This document shows positions 8,546 through 17,712 of a stretch of DNA of 64,000 nucleotides, in pieces. Source of the DNA: Photobacterium lipolyticum (GTDB lineage Bacteria > Pseudomonadota > Gammaproteobacteria > Enterobacterales > Vibrionaceae). Within the stretch, counting starts at the first letter, position 1; each line of letters begins with the position of its first letter. The notes beneath the pieces are model-generated. The model saw only the letters and a program-made list of their open reading frames with translations, was not told where the DNA came from and made no database searches. The stretch lies in the NCBI RefSeq assembly GCF_003026475.1, contig NZ_PYMC01000014.1, forward strand, positions 50,043 through 114,042, given 5' to 3'. A program made the translations under genes and the position numbers.

Positions 8546-10570
8546 ATGAGCAAAGCGTTCAAACTGTCTTCTCATTTTTCACCGTCGGGTGATCAGCCTA
8601 CTGCGATCAATCAACTGCTTGATGGGTTAGATGCTGGCCTTGCTCATCAAACACTGTTAGGGGTTACCGGTTCAGGTAAAACTTTTACGGTGGCGAATGT
8701 GATTGCGAAAGCCAATCGTCCCACATTTATATTGGCACCTAATAAGACGCTGGCAGCGCAGCTATATGGGGAAATGAAAGAATTTTTTCCTGATAATGCA
8801 GTGGAATATTTCGTCTCTTACTATGACTATTATCAACCTGAAGCGTATGTGCCGACGACGGATACCTTCATCGAAAAAGATGCGTCGGTGAATGCCCATA
8901 TTGAGCAGATGCGGTTGTCGGCAACGAAAGCGCTGATGGAGCGTCGTGATGTGATCATCATTGCTTCGGTTTCGGCGATTTATGGCCTGGGTGATCCTGA
9001 CTCTTATCTTAAAATGATGTTGCATGTTCGCCGGGGCGATATGCTTGATCAGCGTGATATTCTGCGTCGTTTAGCTGAACTACAATACAAGCGGAACGAT
9101 ATGGTATTTGAGCGCGGTACTTTCCGCGTTCGGGGGGAAGTGATAGATGTCTTCCCGGCAGAATCGGAGCATGATGCAATTCGCATTGAGCTGTTTGATG
9201 ATGAAGTTGATTGTATTAGTGTTTTTGACCCGTTGACCGGGGCGGTCCAGCAGCGTGATTTGCCACGGTGTACGATTTATCCGAAGACCCACTATGTAAC
9301 CCCGCGCGAAAAAATACTGGAAGCGATCGATAAGATCAAAGATGAACTGGTAATACGCCGTAAGCAATTAATCGATAATAACAAGCTGGTCGAAGAGCAG
9401 CGTATTGCCCAACGCACTCAATTTGATATTGAGATGATGAACGAACTGGGTTTTTGTTCTGGGATCGAAAACTATTCTCGTTACCTCAGTGGACGTGCCG
9501 AGGGTGAGCCGCCTCCGACGTTATTTGATTATCTGCCTGCTGATGGCCTGCTAATTATCGACGAATCTCATGTCACGGTGTCGCAGATTGGTGCCATGTA
9601 CCGTGGTGATCGCTCTCGAAAGGAAAACCTTGTCGAATACGGTTTTCGCCTGCCTTCAGCATTGGATAATCGTCCGATGAAGTTTGAAGAATTTGAATCA
9701 TTAGCTCCACAAACCATTTATGTGTCGGCCACACCGGGCAAATATGAAATAGAGCGCTCCGGTGGTGATATCGCTGAGCAGGTGGTGCGTCCGACAGGAT
9801 TGCTCGATCCGATCATCGAAGTTCGCCCGGTTGCCACACAGGTTGATGATTTATTGTCAGAAATCCGAATCCGAGAAGTAAAAGGAGAGCGAGTACTGGT
9901 TACAACACTGACCAAACGCATGGCGGAAGACCTGACGGAATACCTGGCGGAACATGGCGTTAAGGTGCGCTACCTACACTCCGATATTGATACGGTTGAG
10001 CGGGTTGAGATCATTCGCGATCTGCGTCTGGGTGAATTTGATGTTCTGGTTGGGATCAACCTGTTACGAGAAGGTCTGGATATGCCTGAAGTGTCGCTGG
10101 TGGCGATACTTGATGCCGACAAAGAAGGATTTTTACGTTCTGAACGTTCGTTGATCCAGACCATTGGTCGTGCGGCGCGTAACCTGGAAGGGCGTGCTAT
10201 TTTATATGGCGATAAAATTACGGGCTCAATGGAGCGAGCAATTAACGAAACCAACCGCCGCCGAGAGAAGCAGCATGCCTATAATGAAAAACGTGGCATC
10301 GTACCTCAGGCGCTGAATAAAAAAGTTGGAGATATTCTTGAGTTGGGTAAGCCAAGTTCGCGCTCAAGGATCAACAAAGCAGCCCAACTAAACAGGGTTG
10401 CAGAAAGCAAGGGAACTTACACCAGCATGTCACCGCAGCAACTGGAAACGGAAATTCAGAAGCTGGAAACAGAAATGTATGATTTGGCGCAGAACTTAGA
10501 GTTCGAAAAAGCTGCCGAAACCCGTGACAAGATCCATACTCTTCGACAGCAGTTTATTACGAATAGCTAA
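8546..10570 (+). CDS. uvrB: UvrB, excinuclease ABC subunit B
   Basis: Damage-verification helicase of nucleotide excision repair; it loads from UvrA2 and recruits UvrC for dual incision. 674 residues, as in E. coli (673). Walker A GVTGSGKT is at 39-46. The beta-hairpin region carries [12 protein letters not shown], the DEAD-like box is IIDESH, and the helicase C half holds [16 protein letters not shown] and QTIGRAARN. The C-terminal UVR domain ([22 protein letters not shown]) binds UvrC. The start [18 protein letters not shown] matches E. coli. In enterobacteria uvrB is followed by ybhK and the moa operon; here qrr-luxOU lies between. Confidence 0.98.
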   Translation: MSKAFKLSSHFSPSGDQPTAINQLLDGLDAGLAHQTLLGVTGSGKTFTVANVIAKANRPTFILAPNKTLAAQLYGEMKEFFPDNAVEYFVSYYDYYQPEAYVPTTDTFIEKDASVNAHIEQMRLSATKALMERRDVIIIASVSAIYGLGDPDSYLKMMLHVRRGDMLDQRDILRRLAELQYKRNDMVFERGTFRVRGEVIDVFPAESEHDAIRIELFDDEVDCISVFDPLTGAVQQRDLPRCTIYPKTHYVTPREKILEAIDKIKDELVIRRKQLIDNNKLVEEQRIAQRTQFDIEMMNELGFCSGIENYSRYLSGRAEGEPPPTLFDYLPADGLLIIDESHVTVSQIGAMYRGDRSRKENLVEYGFRLPSALDNRPMKFEEFESLAPQTIYVSATPGKYEIERSGGDIAEQVVRPTGLLDPIIEVRPVATQVDDLLSEIRIREVKGERVLVTTLTKRMAEDLTEYLAEHGVKVRYLHSDIDTVERVEIIRDLRLGEFDVLVGINLLREGLDMPEVSLVAILDADKEGFLRSERSLIQTIGRAARNLEGRAILYGDKITGSMERAINETNRRREKQHAYNEKRGIVPQALNKKVGDILELGKPSSRSRINKAAQLNRVAESKGTYTSMSPQQLETEIQKLETEMYDLAQNLEFEKAAETRDKIHTLRQQFITNS

Positions 10571-10593
10571 TCCTGCCATTCTGAATTTCAGGC

Positions 10594-10694
10594 AAAAAAA
10601 AACCAACCGATAATTATTTCGGTTGGCCTCATTGTTTTAGTGAAAAAATCCACAAACAACGTCAGTTGGCTAGGTTGACTCTTAATTCAGAGTC
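10594..10694 (-). ncRNA. qrr1: Qrr quorum-regulatory small RNA
   Basis: About 101 nucleotides, divergent from luxO. It begins with a 5' hairpin (GACTCT, six bases, AGAGTC), then the invariant Qrr target-pairing core CCTAGCCAACTGACGTTGTT (10674-10655 on the minus strand), an A/T-rich Hfq-like stretch, and a terminator (CCAACCGA, eight-base loop, TCGGTTGG, nine Ts). The same core and the same position next to luxO are known for Vibrio qrr1. Known Qrr RNAs are transcribed by sigma-54 RNA polymerase under phospho-LuxO and act with Hfq on the mRNA of the LuxR/HapR-type master regulator and on luxO itself. A sigma-54 promoter sits at the expected distance. The terminator hairpin may also stop uvrB transcription from the other side. 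Confidence 0.93.
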
Positions 10695-10705
10695 ACTTTA
10701 TATAA

Positions 10706-10722
10706 TGCAGGCATCGTGCCAA
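10706..10722 (-). promoter_or_regulatory. Sigma-54 promoter of qrr1
   Basis: On the minus strand TTGGCACGATGCCTGCA: the -24 GG and -12 GC elements match the consensus TGGCACG-N4-TTGCW at almost every position. It predicts transcription starting at about 10694-10695, exactly at the 5' hairpin of the Qrr RNA. Confidence 0.9.
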
Positions 10723-10804
10723 CTTTTTTGTGGTAATGATTTGTACTTTTTACCAATGGTAAAGATATTTTTGTCATATTTATTTGCTAAACTGGAGTTG
10801 TAAT

Positions 10805-10817
10805 TCGCATTTTGCAA
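10805..10817. promoter_or_regulatory. Candidate LuxO binding site upstream of qrr1
   Basis: TCGCA, TTT, TGCAA: one mismatch from the published LuxO site TTGCA-N3-TGCAA, centred about 117 bases upstream of the predicted qrr1 start, a normal distance for a sigma-54 enhancer. A second half-site (TTTTGCGA) follows at about 10822-10829. Confidence 0.6.
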
Positions 10818-10850
10818 ACCGTTTTGCGATTCATAGTGAGACGGAGGAAA

Positions 10851-10955
10851 ATGAAAATCGTATTAACGCAACTACTTGTATTGATTAAAATTGGTTCATG
10901 GGACTCATGTCTGAGGTGGAAATGGAAAGCAGGGCACAACAACGGCAAGTATTGA
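10851..10955 (+). CDS. Possible 34-residue leader ORF upstream of and overlapping luxO
   Basis: ATG preceded by a strong ribosome-binding site (ACGGAGGAAAATG), better than any luxO candidate start. It encodes a 34-residue peptide beginning [15 protein letters not shown], hydrophobic at first and basic/Trp-containing later. Its TGA at 10953-10955 overlaps an ATG at 10955 (TGATG) in the luxO frame; that ATG gives a protein starting [12 protein letters not shown] with the phospho-acceptor at residue 47, the numbering used for V. harveyi LuxO. It may therefore be a translationally coupled leader. No family is recognised and coding status is unproven. Confidence 0.4.
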   Translation: MKIVLTQLLVLIKIGSWDSCLRWKWKAGHNNGKY

Positions 10956-12370
10956 TGGTAGAAGACACCGCTTCTGTCGCGGCGTTGTATAAATCTTACC
11001 TTAATCCTCTGGGGCTAAGTGTCAATATTGTCGGCACGGGAAGAGAAGCACTCAGTTTCATTCAGGATATTGTTCCAGATCTGATCCTTCTTGATTTACG
11101 CTTGCCCGACATGACGGGTATGGAAGTCCTGGAAGCAGTTCGACGCGAGCATACCAATCTTCCTGTTGTGATCATGACAGCCCATGGGTCGATTGATGTA
11201 GCCGTTGAAGCCATGAGATATGGCGCTCAGGATTTTTTAATCAAACCCTGTGAAGCTGATCGGCTGCGTATTACCGTTAACAATGTTTTGAGGGAAGGCT
11301 GCCAAACTCGGGATGCTTCTCAATCCAAGCAAGGTGGCGCGCAATATCAAGGCTTCATTGGCAACAGTATTCCGATGCAAGCGGTATATCGTGTGATCGA
11401 ATCAGCCGCGGCAAGTAAGGCGACGGTATTTATTACAGGTGAAAGCGGCACCGGGAAAGAGGTTTGTGCTGAGGCGGTTCATGCCGCGAGTCCGCGAAAT
11501 GACAAACCGTTCATAGCCTTAAACTGTGCCGCAATTCCAAAAGAGTTGATTGAAAGTGAGTTGTTCGGCCATGTAAAAGGGGCATTTACCGGAGCTTCAA
11601 CTGAACGTCAGGGAGCGGTAGAGCTCGCCCATCAAGGAACATTGTTCCTCGATGAGCTTTGCGAAATGGACTTAGATTTACAAAGTAAGTTGCTGCGTTT
11701 TATTCAAACCGGCACTTATCAGAAAGTGGGCTCTTCAAAAACCAGTACGGTAGATGTTCGTTTTGTTTGTGCGACTAACCGAAACCCTTGGGTGGAAGTG
11801 CAAGAAGGGCGTTTTCGGGAAGACTTGTATTATAGGTTACACGTTATTCCTATTGCACTGCCGCCTTTGCGTGATCGCAGTGATGACATGATTGAGATTG
11901 CCCATGCTTTACTGGCTTTGATGTCGGTGGAAGAAGGTAAAAACTTCAGTCGCTTTTCGCCAGATGTCATTGCGTCACTTAAAGCACACTCCTGGCCAGG
12001 CAATGTACGAGAGTTACAGAATGTCATCCGGAATATAGTGGTATTAAATGCTGGCGAAGAAGTGACTTTGCAAATGCTTCCACCGCAGATAAGCAGTATA
12101 GCTGGCGCTGAAATTGCATCTTCTATAAATAGTTCACCAGATATTGAAAACCGTCCAATCGAATTTGGTGCAAATTTACATATTGAACAAAGTGGACGGT
12201 GGACGATTGAGCCGCTTTGGGTGGTTGAAAAACGTGCAATTCAGGCTGCAATTGATGTCTGTAACGGAAACATTCCGCGTGCTGCAGGTTTACTGGAAGT
12301 TAGCCCTTCGACCATATACAGAAAATTACAAACCTGGCAGGAAACAACAGGGAGATCAAATAAATGGTAA
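10922..12370 (+). CDS. luxO: LuxO, quorum-sensing sigma-54 response regulator
   Basis: NtrC-family activator that receives phosphate from LuxU and switches on qrr at low cell density. Domains: receiver with the acidic pair VED, phospho-acceptor Asp58 ([11 protein letters not shown]) and the conserved Thr/Lys ([14 protein letters not shown]); AAA+ domain with Walker A GESGTGKE, the sigma-54 contact loop [15 protein letters not shown] and Walker [10 protein letters not shown]-terminal Fis-type helix-turn-helix ([20 protein letters not shown]). In-frame ATGs exist at 10898, 10907, 10922 and 10955. 10922 is chosen because GAGGTG precedes it; 10955 is the start implied by Asp47 numbering and overlaps the stop of a leader ORF. 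The gene is divergent from qrr1 and overlaps luxU by 7 bases. Confidence 0.97.
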   Translation: MESRAQQRQVLMVEDTASVAALYKSYLNPLGLSVNIVGTGREALSFIQDIVPDLILLDLRLPDMTGMEVLEAVRREHTNLPVVIMTAHGSIDVAVEAMRYGAQDFLIKPCEADRLRITVNNVLREGCQTRDASQSKQGGAQYQGFIGNSIPMQAVYRVIESAAASKATVFITGESGTGKEVCAEAVHAASPRNDKPFIALNCAAIPKELIESELFGHVKGAFTGASTERQGAVELAHQGTLFLDELCEMDLDLQSKLLRFIQTGTYQKVGSSKTSTVDVRFVCATNRNPWVEVQEGRFREDLYYRLHVIPIALPPLRDRSDDMIEIAHALLALMSVEEGKNFSRFSPDVIASLKAHSWPGNVRELQNVIRNIVVLNAGEEVTLQMLPPQISSIAGAEIASSINSSPDIENRPIEFGANLHIEQSGRWTIEPLWVVEKRAIQAAIDVCNGNIPRAAGLLEVSPSTIYRKLQTWQETTGRSNKW

Positions 12371-12723
12371 AGAGTATTAATGCGGAAACCATCAAACGAC
12401 TGGCAGAAGAAGTCGGTGAAGAAACGGTCATACTCTTACTTAATGTATTTAGTGATGAGCTACAGCAGTACTTACGCCAGTTATCTGATCAACCGTCGGT
12501 GAATCAGGTCGGGGAGATCAGCCATGCCATTAAAAGCAGCGCTGCCAGCTTTGGGGCTGACAGTCTAGCTGAAATGGCTCAAGAATGTGAATCGCGTGTG
12601 AGACAAGGGCAAAATGAGTGGATGGTGGATCATTTGCCTGAATTGACACAAATGGTTAAGGGCATGGCACACGAGTATAAGCAATTAGCCGGTAACGATC
12701 AGTCTATCAATCGCTTGTTTTAA
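12364..12723 (+). CDS. luxU: LuxU, quorum-sensing phosphotransfer protein
   Basis: Single-domain histidine phosphotransfer protein that shuttles phosphate from hybrid sensor kinases of the LuxN/LuxQ/CqsS type (not in this window) to LuxO. 119 residues, all-helical, with the Hpt signature [14 protein letters not shown]; the phosphorylated histidine is His54. Its ATG overlaps the last codons of luxO, so the two are co-translated. Its 3' end overlaps the 3' end of the convergent ybhK gene by 39 bases. Confidence 0.95.
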   Translation: MVKSINAETIKRLAEEVGEETVILLLNVFSDELQQYLRQLSDQPSVNQVGEISHAIKSSAASFGADSLAEMAQECESRVRQGQNEWMVDHLPELTQMVKGMAHEYKQLAGNDQSINRLF

Positions 12724-13584
12724 CTTCATTCGGTCATGTCGCCACTCATGATTGCTGGAAGCTAAATCTTCAATCCGCTGTTCATACCTTGGGGCAAGTT
12801 CTGGACAAGGGTGATCTGTAATTATGCTATCAATGTGGCGCCCCTGCATTGCACGTTCACACCAATGCAGCATAGTACTAAGAGACATTTTTCCGGCAGG
12901 CCCCTTCTCTTTATCCAGATTGGTTATAAATACGATTTTGGCCGGACTTTCTTTTAGCGCTGAACCAATATCTTTGAGTAGTAAAGGCGGCATAATACTG
13001 GTTAGAAAGCTGCCAGGCCCTAACAATATGATATTGGCATCTTTAATTGCCTTCACCGTTTCCTTTGTGGCGGGTACCGCAGGCTCAATATAAAGCCGTT
13101 GCGGTACTTCTTCCAGTTCATCGACACTGGTTTCACCGCAAATAATCTCGCCCGCCGGCGTCAATGCAGATAAGTCAGCCGGGTGCTCAGACATCGGGAT
13201 GATATGGGGTTTGACCTTCAGCATATCCCGGATAAGATTAATAGCTTCTAAGGGGCGAATGCAGAGATTATCGAGTGCGGTTAGCATCAAATTACCCAGA
13301 TTATGCCCATTCAATTCGCCATTACCGCGAAAGCGATATTCAAAAATCATCGAACCGACAGAGGGCTCTGTGATTAATTGATTAATGCAATTACGGGTAT
13401 CTCCCCATGCAATTCCTCCCTGACAAGCACGAATACGACCAGTCGATCCGCCATTATCAGTAGTGGTGACAATGCCGGTAACTTGGGAGCCATAATCAGA
13501 CAGAGAGGAGAGCATACGGCCCAAGCCATGACCACCACCGATAGCAACGATCTTGGTTTTAATTTCAGTCTTTGTGTTTGTCAT
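12685..13584 (-). CDS. ybhK: YbhK/YvcK-family (CofD-like) protein
   Basis: 299-residue member of the gluconeogenesis factor/CofD-like family. In Bacillus YvcK is a UDP-sugar-binding protein needed for growth on gluconeogenic carbon and for normal cell shape; the role of the enterobacterial YbhK branch is poorly defined. The N-terminal Rossmann motif AIGGGHGLGRMLSSL and the segment TTTDNGGSTGRIR are nearly identical to E. coli YbhK, as is NGELNGHNLGNLML. E. coli ybhK also lies between uvrB and moaA, so position supports orthology. Convergent with and overlapping luxU. Confidence 0.9.
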   Translation of the reverse strand: MTNTKTEIKTKIVAIGGGHGLGRMLSSLSDYGSQVTGIVTTTDNGGSTGRIRACQGGIAWGDTRNCINQLITEPSVGSMIFEYRFRGNGELNGHNLGNLMLTALDNLCIRPLEAINLIRDMLKVKPHIIPMSEHPADLSALTPAGEIICGETSVDELEEVPQRLYIEPAVPATKETVKAIKDANIILLGPGSFLTSIMPPLLLKDIGSALKESPAKIVFITNLDKEKGPAGKMSLSTMLHWCERAMQGRHIDSIITDHPCPELAPRYEQRIEDLASSNHEWRHDRMKLKQAIDRLIVTG

Positions 13585-13701
13585 GAGCTTATTGCAATTT
13601 TTTGTGATCTTGATTGATGCCTAGAGTATACAAAGCAGCAAAATGAATACAAGACTTCGCTGGGGATATGCTATTAATGTCACTTTTTGCACACCCTAAT
13701 A

Positions 13702-14277
13702 TTAGTGAGGCTCTTGCATCATATTCATTAAATAATCACAGGTATCCAGACAATTTGGGGTATTAAGTAGTGCTTGTTTTTCACTGGCGGGAACGGGCAA
13801 AATCTCTAACCAGCGCTGACATAACCAGCTTAAATTATTGAATTCTTTGGTTTGGTGTAAACGGTCGAGTTCCGGGTATTTCTCAAACATAATTCTCAAC
13901 TTAACTGCCAGCAATCGCTGGTTATTGTGGAGTTGGATTTCTGTCCACTGAGGTATTGTCTGATATTCGGCATAAAACACGCCATTGTTATCTTGCGTTA
14001 ATGACTTAATACGGAAATTGTCGTGTCCGTAGACGGTAACGATGAGGGAGCCATCATCTGTTGAACGGTCAAAGTCTTCGACTGTGACGCGGGTGCCGAT
14101 ATGGAAAAAATGCTGACCGGGATTGCTTTCATCATGCATACAGACACCAAAGCCATCGGTTGATGACAAAGCCACTTTAAATGCTTCTGTTTGTGAGCCG
14201 GGAGCGATACGCATAGGCATTCTGCCCGTAGGTAAGACATGGCGTTTTTGAAAAAGTAGCGGTATTGATTGCGTCAT
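13702..14277 (-). CDS. LON N-terminal substrate-binding domain protein
   Basis: 191-residue stand-alone protein resembling the N-terminal (LON/PUA-like) domain of Lon protease, with no ATPase or protease domain. Recognisable parts are the opening IPLLFQKRHVLPTGRMPMRI (LonN proteins open with a P-L-F...PGG/TGxxPLRI pattern), GFGVCM, GTRVTVEDFD and a helical C-terminal half. Such proteins are widespread; their function is unknown, and adaptor-like roles are speculation. The start is the ATG preceded by GGAG six bases away rather than an in-frame ATG four codons further out. Apparently monocistronic. Confidence 0.8.
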   Translation of the reverse strand: MTQSIPLLFQKRHVLPTGRMPMRIAPGSQTEAFKVALSSTDGFGVCMHDESNPGQHFFHIGTRVTVEDFDRSTDDGSLIVTVYGHDNFRIKSLTQDNNGVFYAEYQTIPQWTEIQLHNNQRLLAVKLRIMFEKYPELDRLHQTKEFNNLSWLCQRWLEILPVPASEKQALLNTPNCLDTCDYLMNMMQEPH

Positions 14278-14453
14278 ACACAGCTCCATTCATCATTATT
14301 AGCGTCTGGTACCGTAAATAGTGCAAATGTGATGCCGAAGTGTCATGCCGCTAATGTGGTGAAGTTAAGTGTCTCAATTGATAAGCAAGAGATGCACTTT
14401 TTTTCATATTGCAAACCCCTGATGCAAATTGCAAAGCAGTTTACCCCCAAACC

Positions 14454-14681
14454 TCACTTACGGTTGGCAATGATTTTAAGCGCATTATCGCTGGGTAATA
14501 ACTCAAGATGACCTTGTTCATTGAAGTACCAGCCTTTAATGATCCCTTTTGCCATCATGTCATGAAAGCCATCAATAATATGTTGCGCTTCCTGATGTGC
14601 ATTCTGTGCATCAATGCCATCTTCGCGCTGGAGATAGAGAGCAATATCATCAACGCTGGCAGATTCGATAATGTTGGACAT
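14454..14681 (-). CDS. Small conserved-looking protein of unknown function
   Basis: 75 residues beginning MSNIIESASVDDIALYLQRE, acidic, predicted mostly helical, with a C-terminal WYFNEQGHLELLPSD segment. No family recognised. The chosen ATG has GAGG five bases upstream; two further in-frame ATGs lie upstream without better sites. The good ribosome-binding site and ordinary codon use support it as real. It is divergent from the moa leader and separated from the LonN gene by about 180 bases, so it is probably its own unit. Confidence 0.65.
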   Translation of the reverse strand: MSNIIESASVDDIALYLQREDGIDAQNAHQEAQHIIDGFHDMMAKGIIKGWYFNEQGHLELLPSDNALKIIANRK

Positions 14682-14867
14682 AATAGCCTCACTTGACATT
14701 AGATTAATCACTAATATTCCCTTTAGTAGTATTGTCGGGATCTTTCTCGAAAGGTAGAATGCAGCACGTTTTTTTTCGGTGTATTGTTTATATTGTCATT
14801 TCACTGATTTTTTTATGATGAGATTAGCAGCTGTGTGAGTGACTCTAAATGAGCGTTACATAGCAGC

Positions 14868-15014
14868 CCATAACTCCGAGCTTTGTTCACTAAGTTGCCG
14901 CCTTTTGTGTTCTGTAATATGGACCTGTGTCGGTAATAAGGGACCAACGCCAGTGACAGTCTGTCACCAGGGTCGATTTAGAAATGAATCGGCCTCCCGT
15001 ATTTGGAAAGGTGT
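14868..15014 (+). promoter_or_regulatory. Moco-riboswitch-like leader of moaA
   Basis: The long untranslated leader contains two strong hairpins: GTGACA-GTC-TGTCAC at 14953-14967, and GGTCGATT paired with AATCGGCC at 14971-14994. It also has short blocks (ACTCCGAGC, GCCGCCTT, GCCTCCCG and AAAGGTG near the start codon) that I associate with the Moco RNA motif found before moaA in gammaproteobacteria. That motif is thought to sense molybdenum cofactor and block moa translation. Assignment is from remembered consensus; boundaries are approximate. Confidence 0.7.
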
Positions 15015-15017
15015 TCC

Positions 15018-16025
15018 GTGGCGAAACAATTAGAAGACAATCTTCATTTTGAAGATCGCTTTAATCGTAAGTTTTATTACTTGCGACTTTCAGTTACCGA
15101 TGTGTGTAACTTCAAATGTACATATTGCCTGCCTGATGGTTATCATCCGACGGAAAAGAAGAAGCCTTCATTTCTAACGTTAGATGAGATCCAGCGTGTA
15201 ACGGGTGCCTTCGCCGAATGTGGTACGACAAAAGTGCGTATTACAGGTGGCGAGCCGAGCTTACGTCGTGATTTTACCGATATTATCCGCACTGTTGCTT
15301 CTCAGCCCGGTATAACCAAAGTGGCGACAACTACTAATGGTTACCGTATGGCTAAACATGTTAAAAGTTGGAAAAAAGCAGGCCTGACTCATATTAACGT
15401 GAGTGTTGATAGTCTGGACCCGAAAATGTTTCATCAAATCACGGGTGAGAATATGTTTCATCAGGTGATGTCGGGTATAGATGCCGCTTTTGATGCGGGC
15501 TTTGAACAAGTCAAAATTAACACAGTGTTGCTCAAAGACTTAAATTCACAAGAGTTGCCGAAGTTTCTTGATTGGATAAAAACCAGGCCGATTCAACTGC
15601 GTTTCATTGAATTGATGCAGACTGGCGAGATGGACGATATGTTTAATAATCATCATCTCTCTGGGGTTAGCATCCGTAATCATCTGATTGGCAATGGTTG
15701 GATTTTAAAGATTAAGAGCAACAATGATGGTCCTGCCCAAGTCTTTTGTCACCCTGATTATGTCGGTGAAATCGGACTGATCATGCCTTACGAAAAAGAT
15801 TTCTGCCAAAGTTGTAACCGTTTACGCGTATCGGCGAAAGGTAAGCTTCATCTGTGCCTGTTTGGCGAGCACGGGGTGGACTTGCGCGATTTGCTTGCCG
15901 AAAACGGGCAGCGTGCTGAGCTGATTGGGCGTATTCAAGGTGGCTTACAACAAAAAGCGGTGGGTCATTTTCTTGATGAAGGAAATTCTGGTATGACACC
16001 GCACCTTGCCTCTATTGGTGGTTAA
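15018..16025 (+). CDS. moaA: MoaA, GTP 3',8-cyclase
   Basis: Radical-SAM enzyme that, with MoaC, converts GTP to cyclic pyranopterin monophosphate, the first step of molybdenum cofactor synthesis. 335 residues. The N-terminal cluster motif is CNFKCTYC (Cys30, Cys34, Cys37); the second, GTP-binding cluster uses the C-terminal cysteines in [10 protein letters not shown] and HLCLFG. The SAM motif [10 protein letters not shown] is present and the C-terminal GG is conserved (ASIGG). The start is taken as GTG, giving MAKQLEDN, aligned with E. coli MASQL and preceded by AAGGTG; an in-frame ATG five codons upstream has no good site. First gene of moaACDE. Confidence 0.97.
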   Translation: MAKQLEDNLHFEDRFNRKFYYLRLSVTDVCNFKCTYCLPDGYHPTEKKKPSFLTLDEIQRVTGAFAECGTTKVRITGGEPSLRRDFTDIIRTVASQPGITKVATTTNGYRMAKHVKSWKKAGLTHINVSVDSLDPKMFHQITGENMFHQVMSGIDAAFDAGFEQVKINTVLLKDLNSQELPKFLDWIKTRPIQLRFIELMQTGEMDDMFNNHHLSGVSIRNHLIGNGWILKIKSNNDGPAQVFCHPDYVGEIGLIMPYEKDFCQSCNRLRVSAKGKLHLCLFGEHGVDLRDLLAENGQRAELIGRIQGGLQQKAVGHFLDEGNSGMTPHLASIGG

Positions 16026-16083
16026 TACCGGTAAACCAAATAATTGATGACTGCTATCACCCATGTGAACGGAAGTAATAATA

Positions 16084-16563
16084 ATGACACAACTAACGCA
16101 TATCAATGCTTCAGGTGAAGCGAATATGGTCGATGTTTCAGCTAAGGTTGATACTGTTCGTGAAGCGCGAGCTGAAGCCTTCGTACATATGGCGCCGCAA
16201 ACACTCGCTCTGATTGTATCGGGCAAGCACCATAAAGGTGATGTATTTGCAACGGCCCGTATTGCGGGTATTCAGGCGGCGAAAAAAACATGGGATTTGA
16301 TCCCGCTATGTCACCCCTTGTTGCTGTCTAAAGTTGAGGTGCAGTTAGAGGCGATAGAAACGGAGAATATGGTGCGTATAGAATCGTGCTGTAAGCTGGC
16401 GGGTAAGACCGGCGTTGAAATGGAAGCATTAACAGCGGCATCGGTAGCGGCGCTGACCATTTACGATATGTGTAAAGCGGTACAGAAAGACATGGTTATT
16501 GGTCAGGTTCGTTTGTTAGAAAAAACGGGCGGTAAATCAGGTCACTTTAAGGTTGAAGCATGA
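16084..16563 (+). CDS. moaC: MoaC, cyclic pyranopterin monophosphate synthase
   Basis: Partner of MoaA in forming cPMP. 159 residues. Conserved segments: [18 protein letters not shown] near the start, [12 protein letters not shown] with the active-site region, [19 protein letters not shown] (family signature) and KSGH near the C-terminus. It follows moaA after 58 bases; moaB, which sits between them in E. coli and many vibrios, is absent. Its stop overlaps the moaD start (ATGA). Confidence 0.97.
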   Translation: MTQLTHINASGEANMVDVSAKVDTVREARAEAFVHMAPQTLALIVSGKHHKGDVFATARIAGIQAAKKTWDLIPLCHPLLLSKVEVQLEAIETENMVRIESCCKLAGKTGVEMEALTAASVAALTIYDMCKAVQKDMVIGQVRLLEKTGGKSGHFKVEA

Positions 16564-16805
16564 TTAATGTACTTTTCTTTGCTCAGGTAAAAGAGCTGGT
16601 TGGGGTTGATCGCTTAGAGATTGACGGAGAATTTACGACGGCAGAAGCCTTACGCGTTCATCTGACTGAACGTGGTGATAAATGGCCGCTGGCGCTGGAG
16701 TCTGGCAAATTACTGGTTGCTGTTAACCAGACAATTTGCCATTTAGAATCTGAAATCAAAGATGGTGATGAGGTTGCCTTCTTCCCGCCAGTAACCGGAG
16801 GCTAA
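16560..16805 (+). CDS. moaD: MoaD, molybdopterin synthase small (sulfur carrier) subunit
   Basis: 81-residue ubiquitin-like sulfur carrier ending in the obligatory Gly-Gly (FFPPVTGG), whose thiocarboxylate donates sulfur to cPMP on MoaE after activation by MoeB. ATGA overlap with moaC and a 2-base gap to moaE indicate coupled translation. Confidence 0.96.
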   Translation: MINVLFFAQVKELVGVDRLEIDGEFTTAEALRVHLTERGDKWPLALESGKLLVAVNQTICHLESEIKDGDEVAFFPPVTGG

Positions 16806-16807
16806 TT

Positions 16808-17257
16808 ATGGTTTCTGTTCAGGTTGAGGATTTCTCAGTCGCTGATGAGTATGCAAAACTGGCTGAAGGCACTGATGCAGGAGCGGTTGTGACGTTTATC
16901 GGTAAAGTGCGTGATTTTAATCAAGGTGATGACGTCACGGGCCTGTCGCTAGAGCATTATCCGGGAATGACCGAGAAGGCCTTAGCTGAAATTATTGAGC
17001 AGGCCGGTGAGCGCTGGCCACTTATTAAAACCCGGGTTATTCACCGGGTGGGTGATTTGGAACTGGGTGATCAGATTGTGTTTGTTGGTGTAACCAGCGC
17101 ACACCGGGGCGCAGCATTTGAAGCCTGTGAATTTATTATGGACTATCTGAAAACCCGCGCACCATTTTGGAAGAAAGAACAGACAAACAGTGAGAGTCGC
17201 TGGGTTGATGCCAGAGATACTGATACTTCTGCGGCTGATCGTTGGCAGATAAAATAA
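16808..17257 (+). CDS. moaE: MoaE, molybdopterin synthase catalytic subunit
   Basis: Large subunit of molybdopterin synthase, 149 residues, adding two dithiolene sulfurs to cPMP. Family features: GAVVTFIGKVRD, LEHYPGMTEKAL, HRVGDLELGDQIV, SAHRGAAFEACEF and the active-site lysines in APFWKKE, followed by RWVDARDTD. Last gene of the operon, followed by a strong terminator 25 bases on. Confidence 0.97.
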   Translation: MVSVQVEDFSVADEYAKLAEGTDAGAVVTFIGKVRDFNQGDDVTGLSLEHYPGMTEKALAEIIEQAGERWPLIKTRVIHRVGDLELGDQIVFVGVTSAHRGAAFEACEFIMDYLKTRAPFWKKEQTNSESRWVDARDTDTSAADRWQIK

Positions 17258-17282
17258 CCTAATACAGGATGGTTAGGGTGTG

Positions 17283-17313
17283 AAAAAAGGAGCTGATAAT
17301 CAGCTCCTTTTTT
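17283..17313 (+). terminator. Intrinsic terminator of moaACDE
   Basis: Perfect inverted repeat AAAAAAGGAGCTGA / TCAGCTCCTTTTTT around a TAA loop; symmetrical, so it could work in both directions. Confidence 0.93.
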
Positions 17314-17712
17314 AATGGTTAAAATTCGTCATCCCTGGATGATTCGATAAGACATCGATAAAGAACTAATCTGTTCAATCATAATTAATGAGTAACGGTA
17401 CTCGCTTTCACGAACTTCGCCCCTCCTCCCCGCATGAAATAGCATCTTCGGCTGTATTGCCTTGCGGAATATTTCTCTTTAATTGTCGAAACTGTAACAT
17501 AAATGCAACTGCCAAGGGTGTTGGTAAATCGCCAAAAAAAAAGAGGGTTAACCATGTTGTAACAAGGGCTGGATAATCTTTCATAAATATTCAGGTTTTG
17601 TTTCAAAAAAAGCTGTGCTATGTTTTTCGTATGAGAATAAAAAACCATTTTTAATGAATGGTTATAAGGTTTTTGGTTAAGGTTTGAGTACGCGTAGTTA
17701 TAGGAGGGGATT
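17314..17712. other. Gene-free interval after moaE
   Basis: About 400 A-T-rich bases with no convincing gene. One weak hairpin (AACCATT / AATGGTT, about 17642-17662) precedes the next gene. Overlapping frames on both strands lack ribosome-binding sites and look random. Confidence 0.5.

Noticed and set aside
10603..10626. Hairpin taken at first as the uvrB terminator
   Set aside because: Its T9 tract lies on the minus-strand side and it ends a Qrr RNA; it may only secondarily affect uvrB transcripts.
17385..17648. Overlapping frames of 62 and 87 codons on both strands
   Set aside because: No ribosome-binding sites, mutually antisense, A-T-rich random character.
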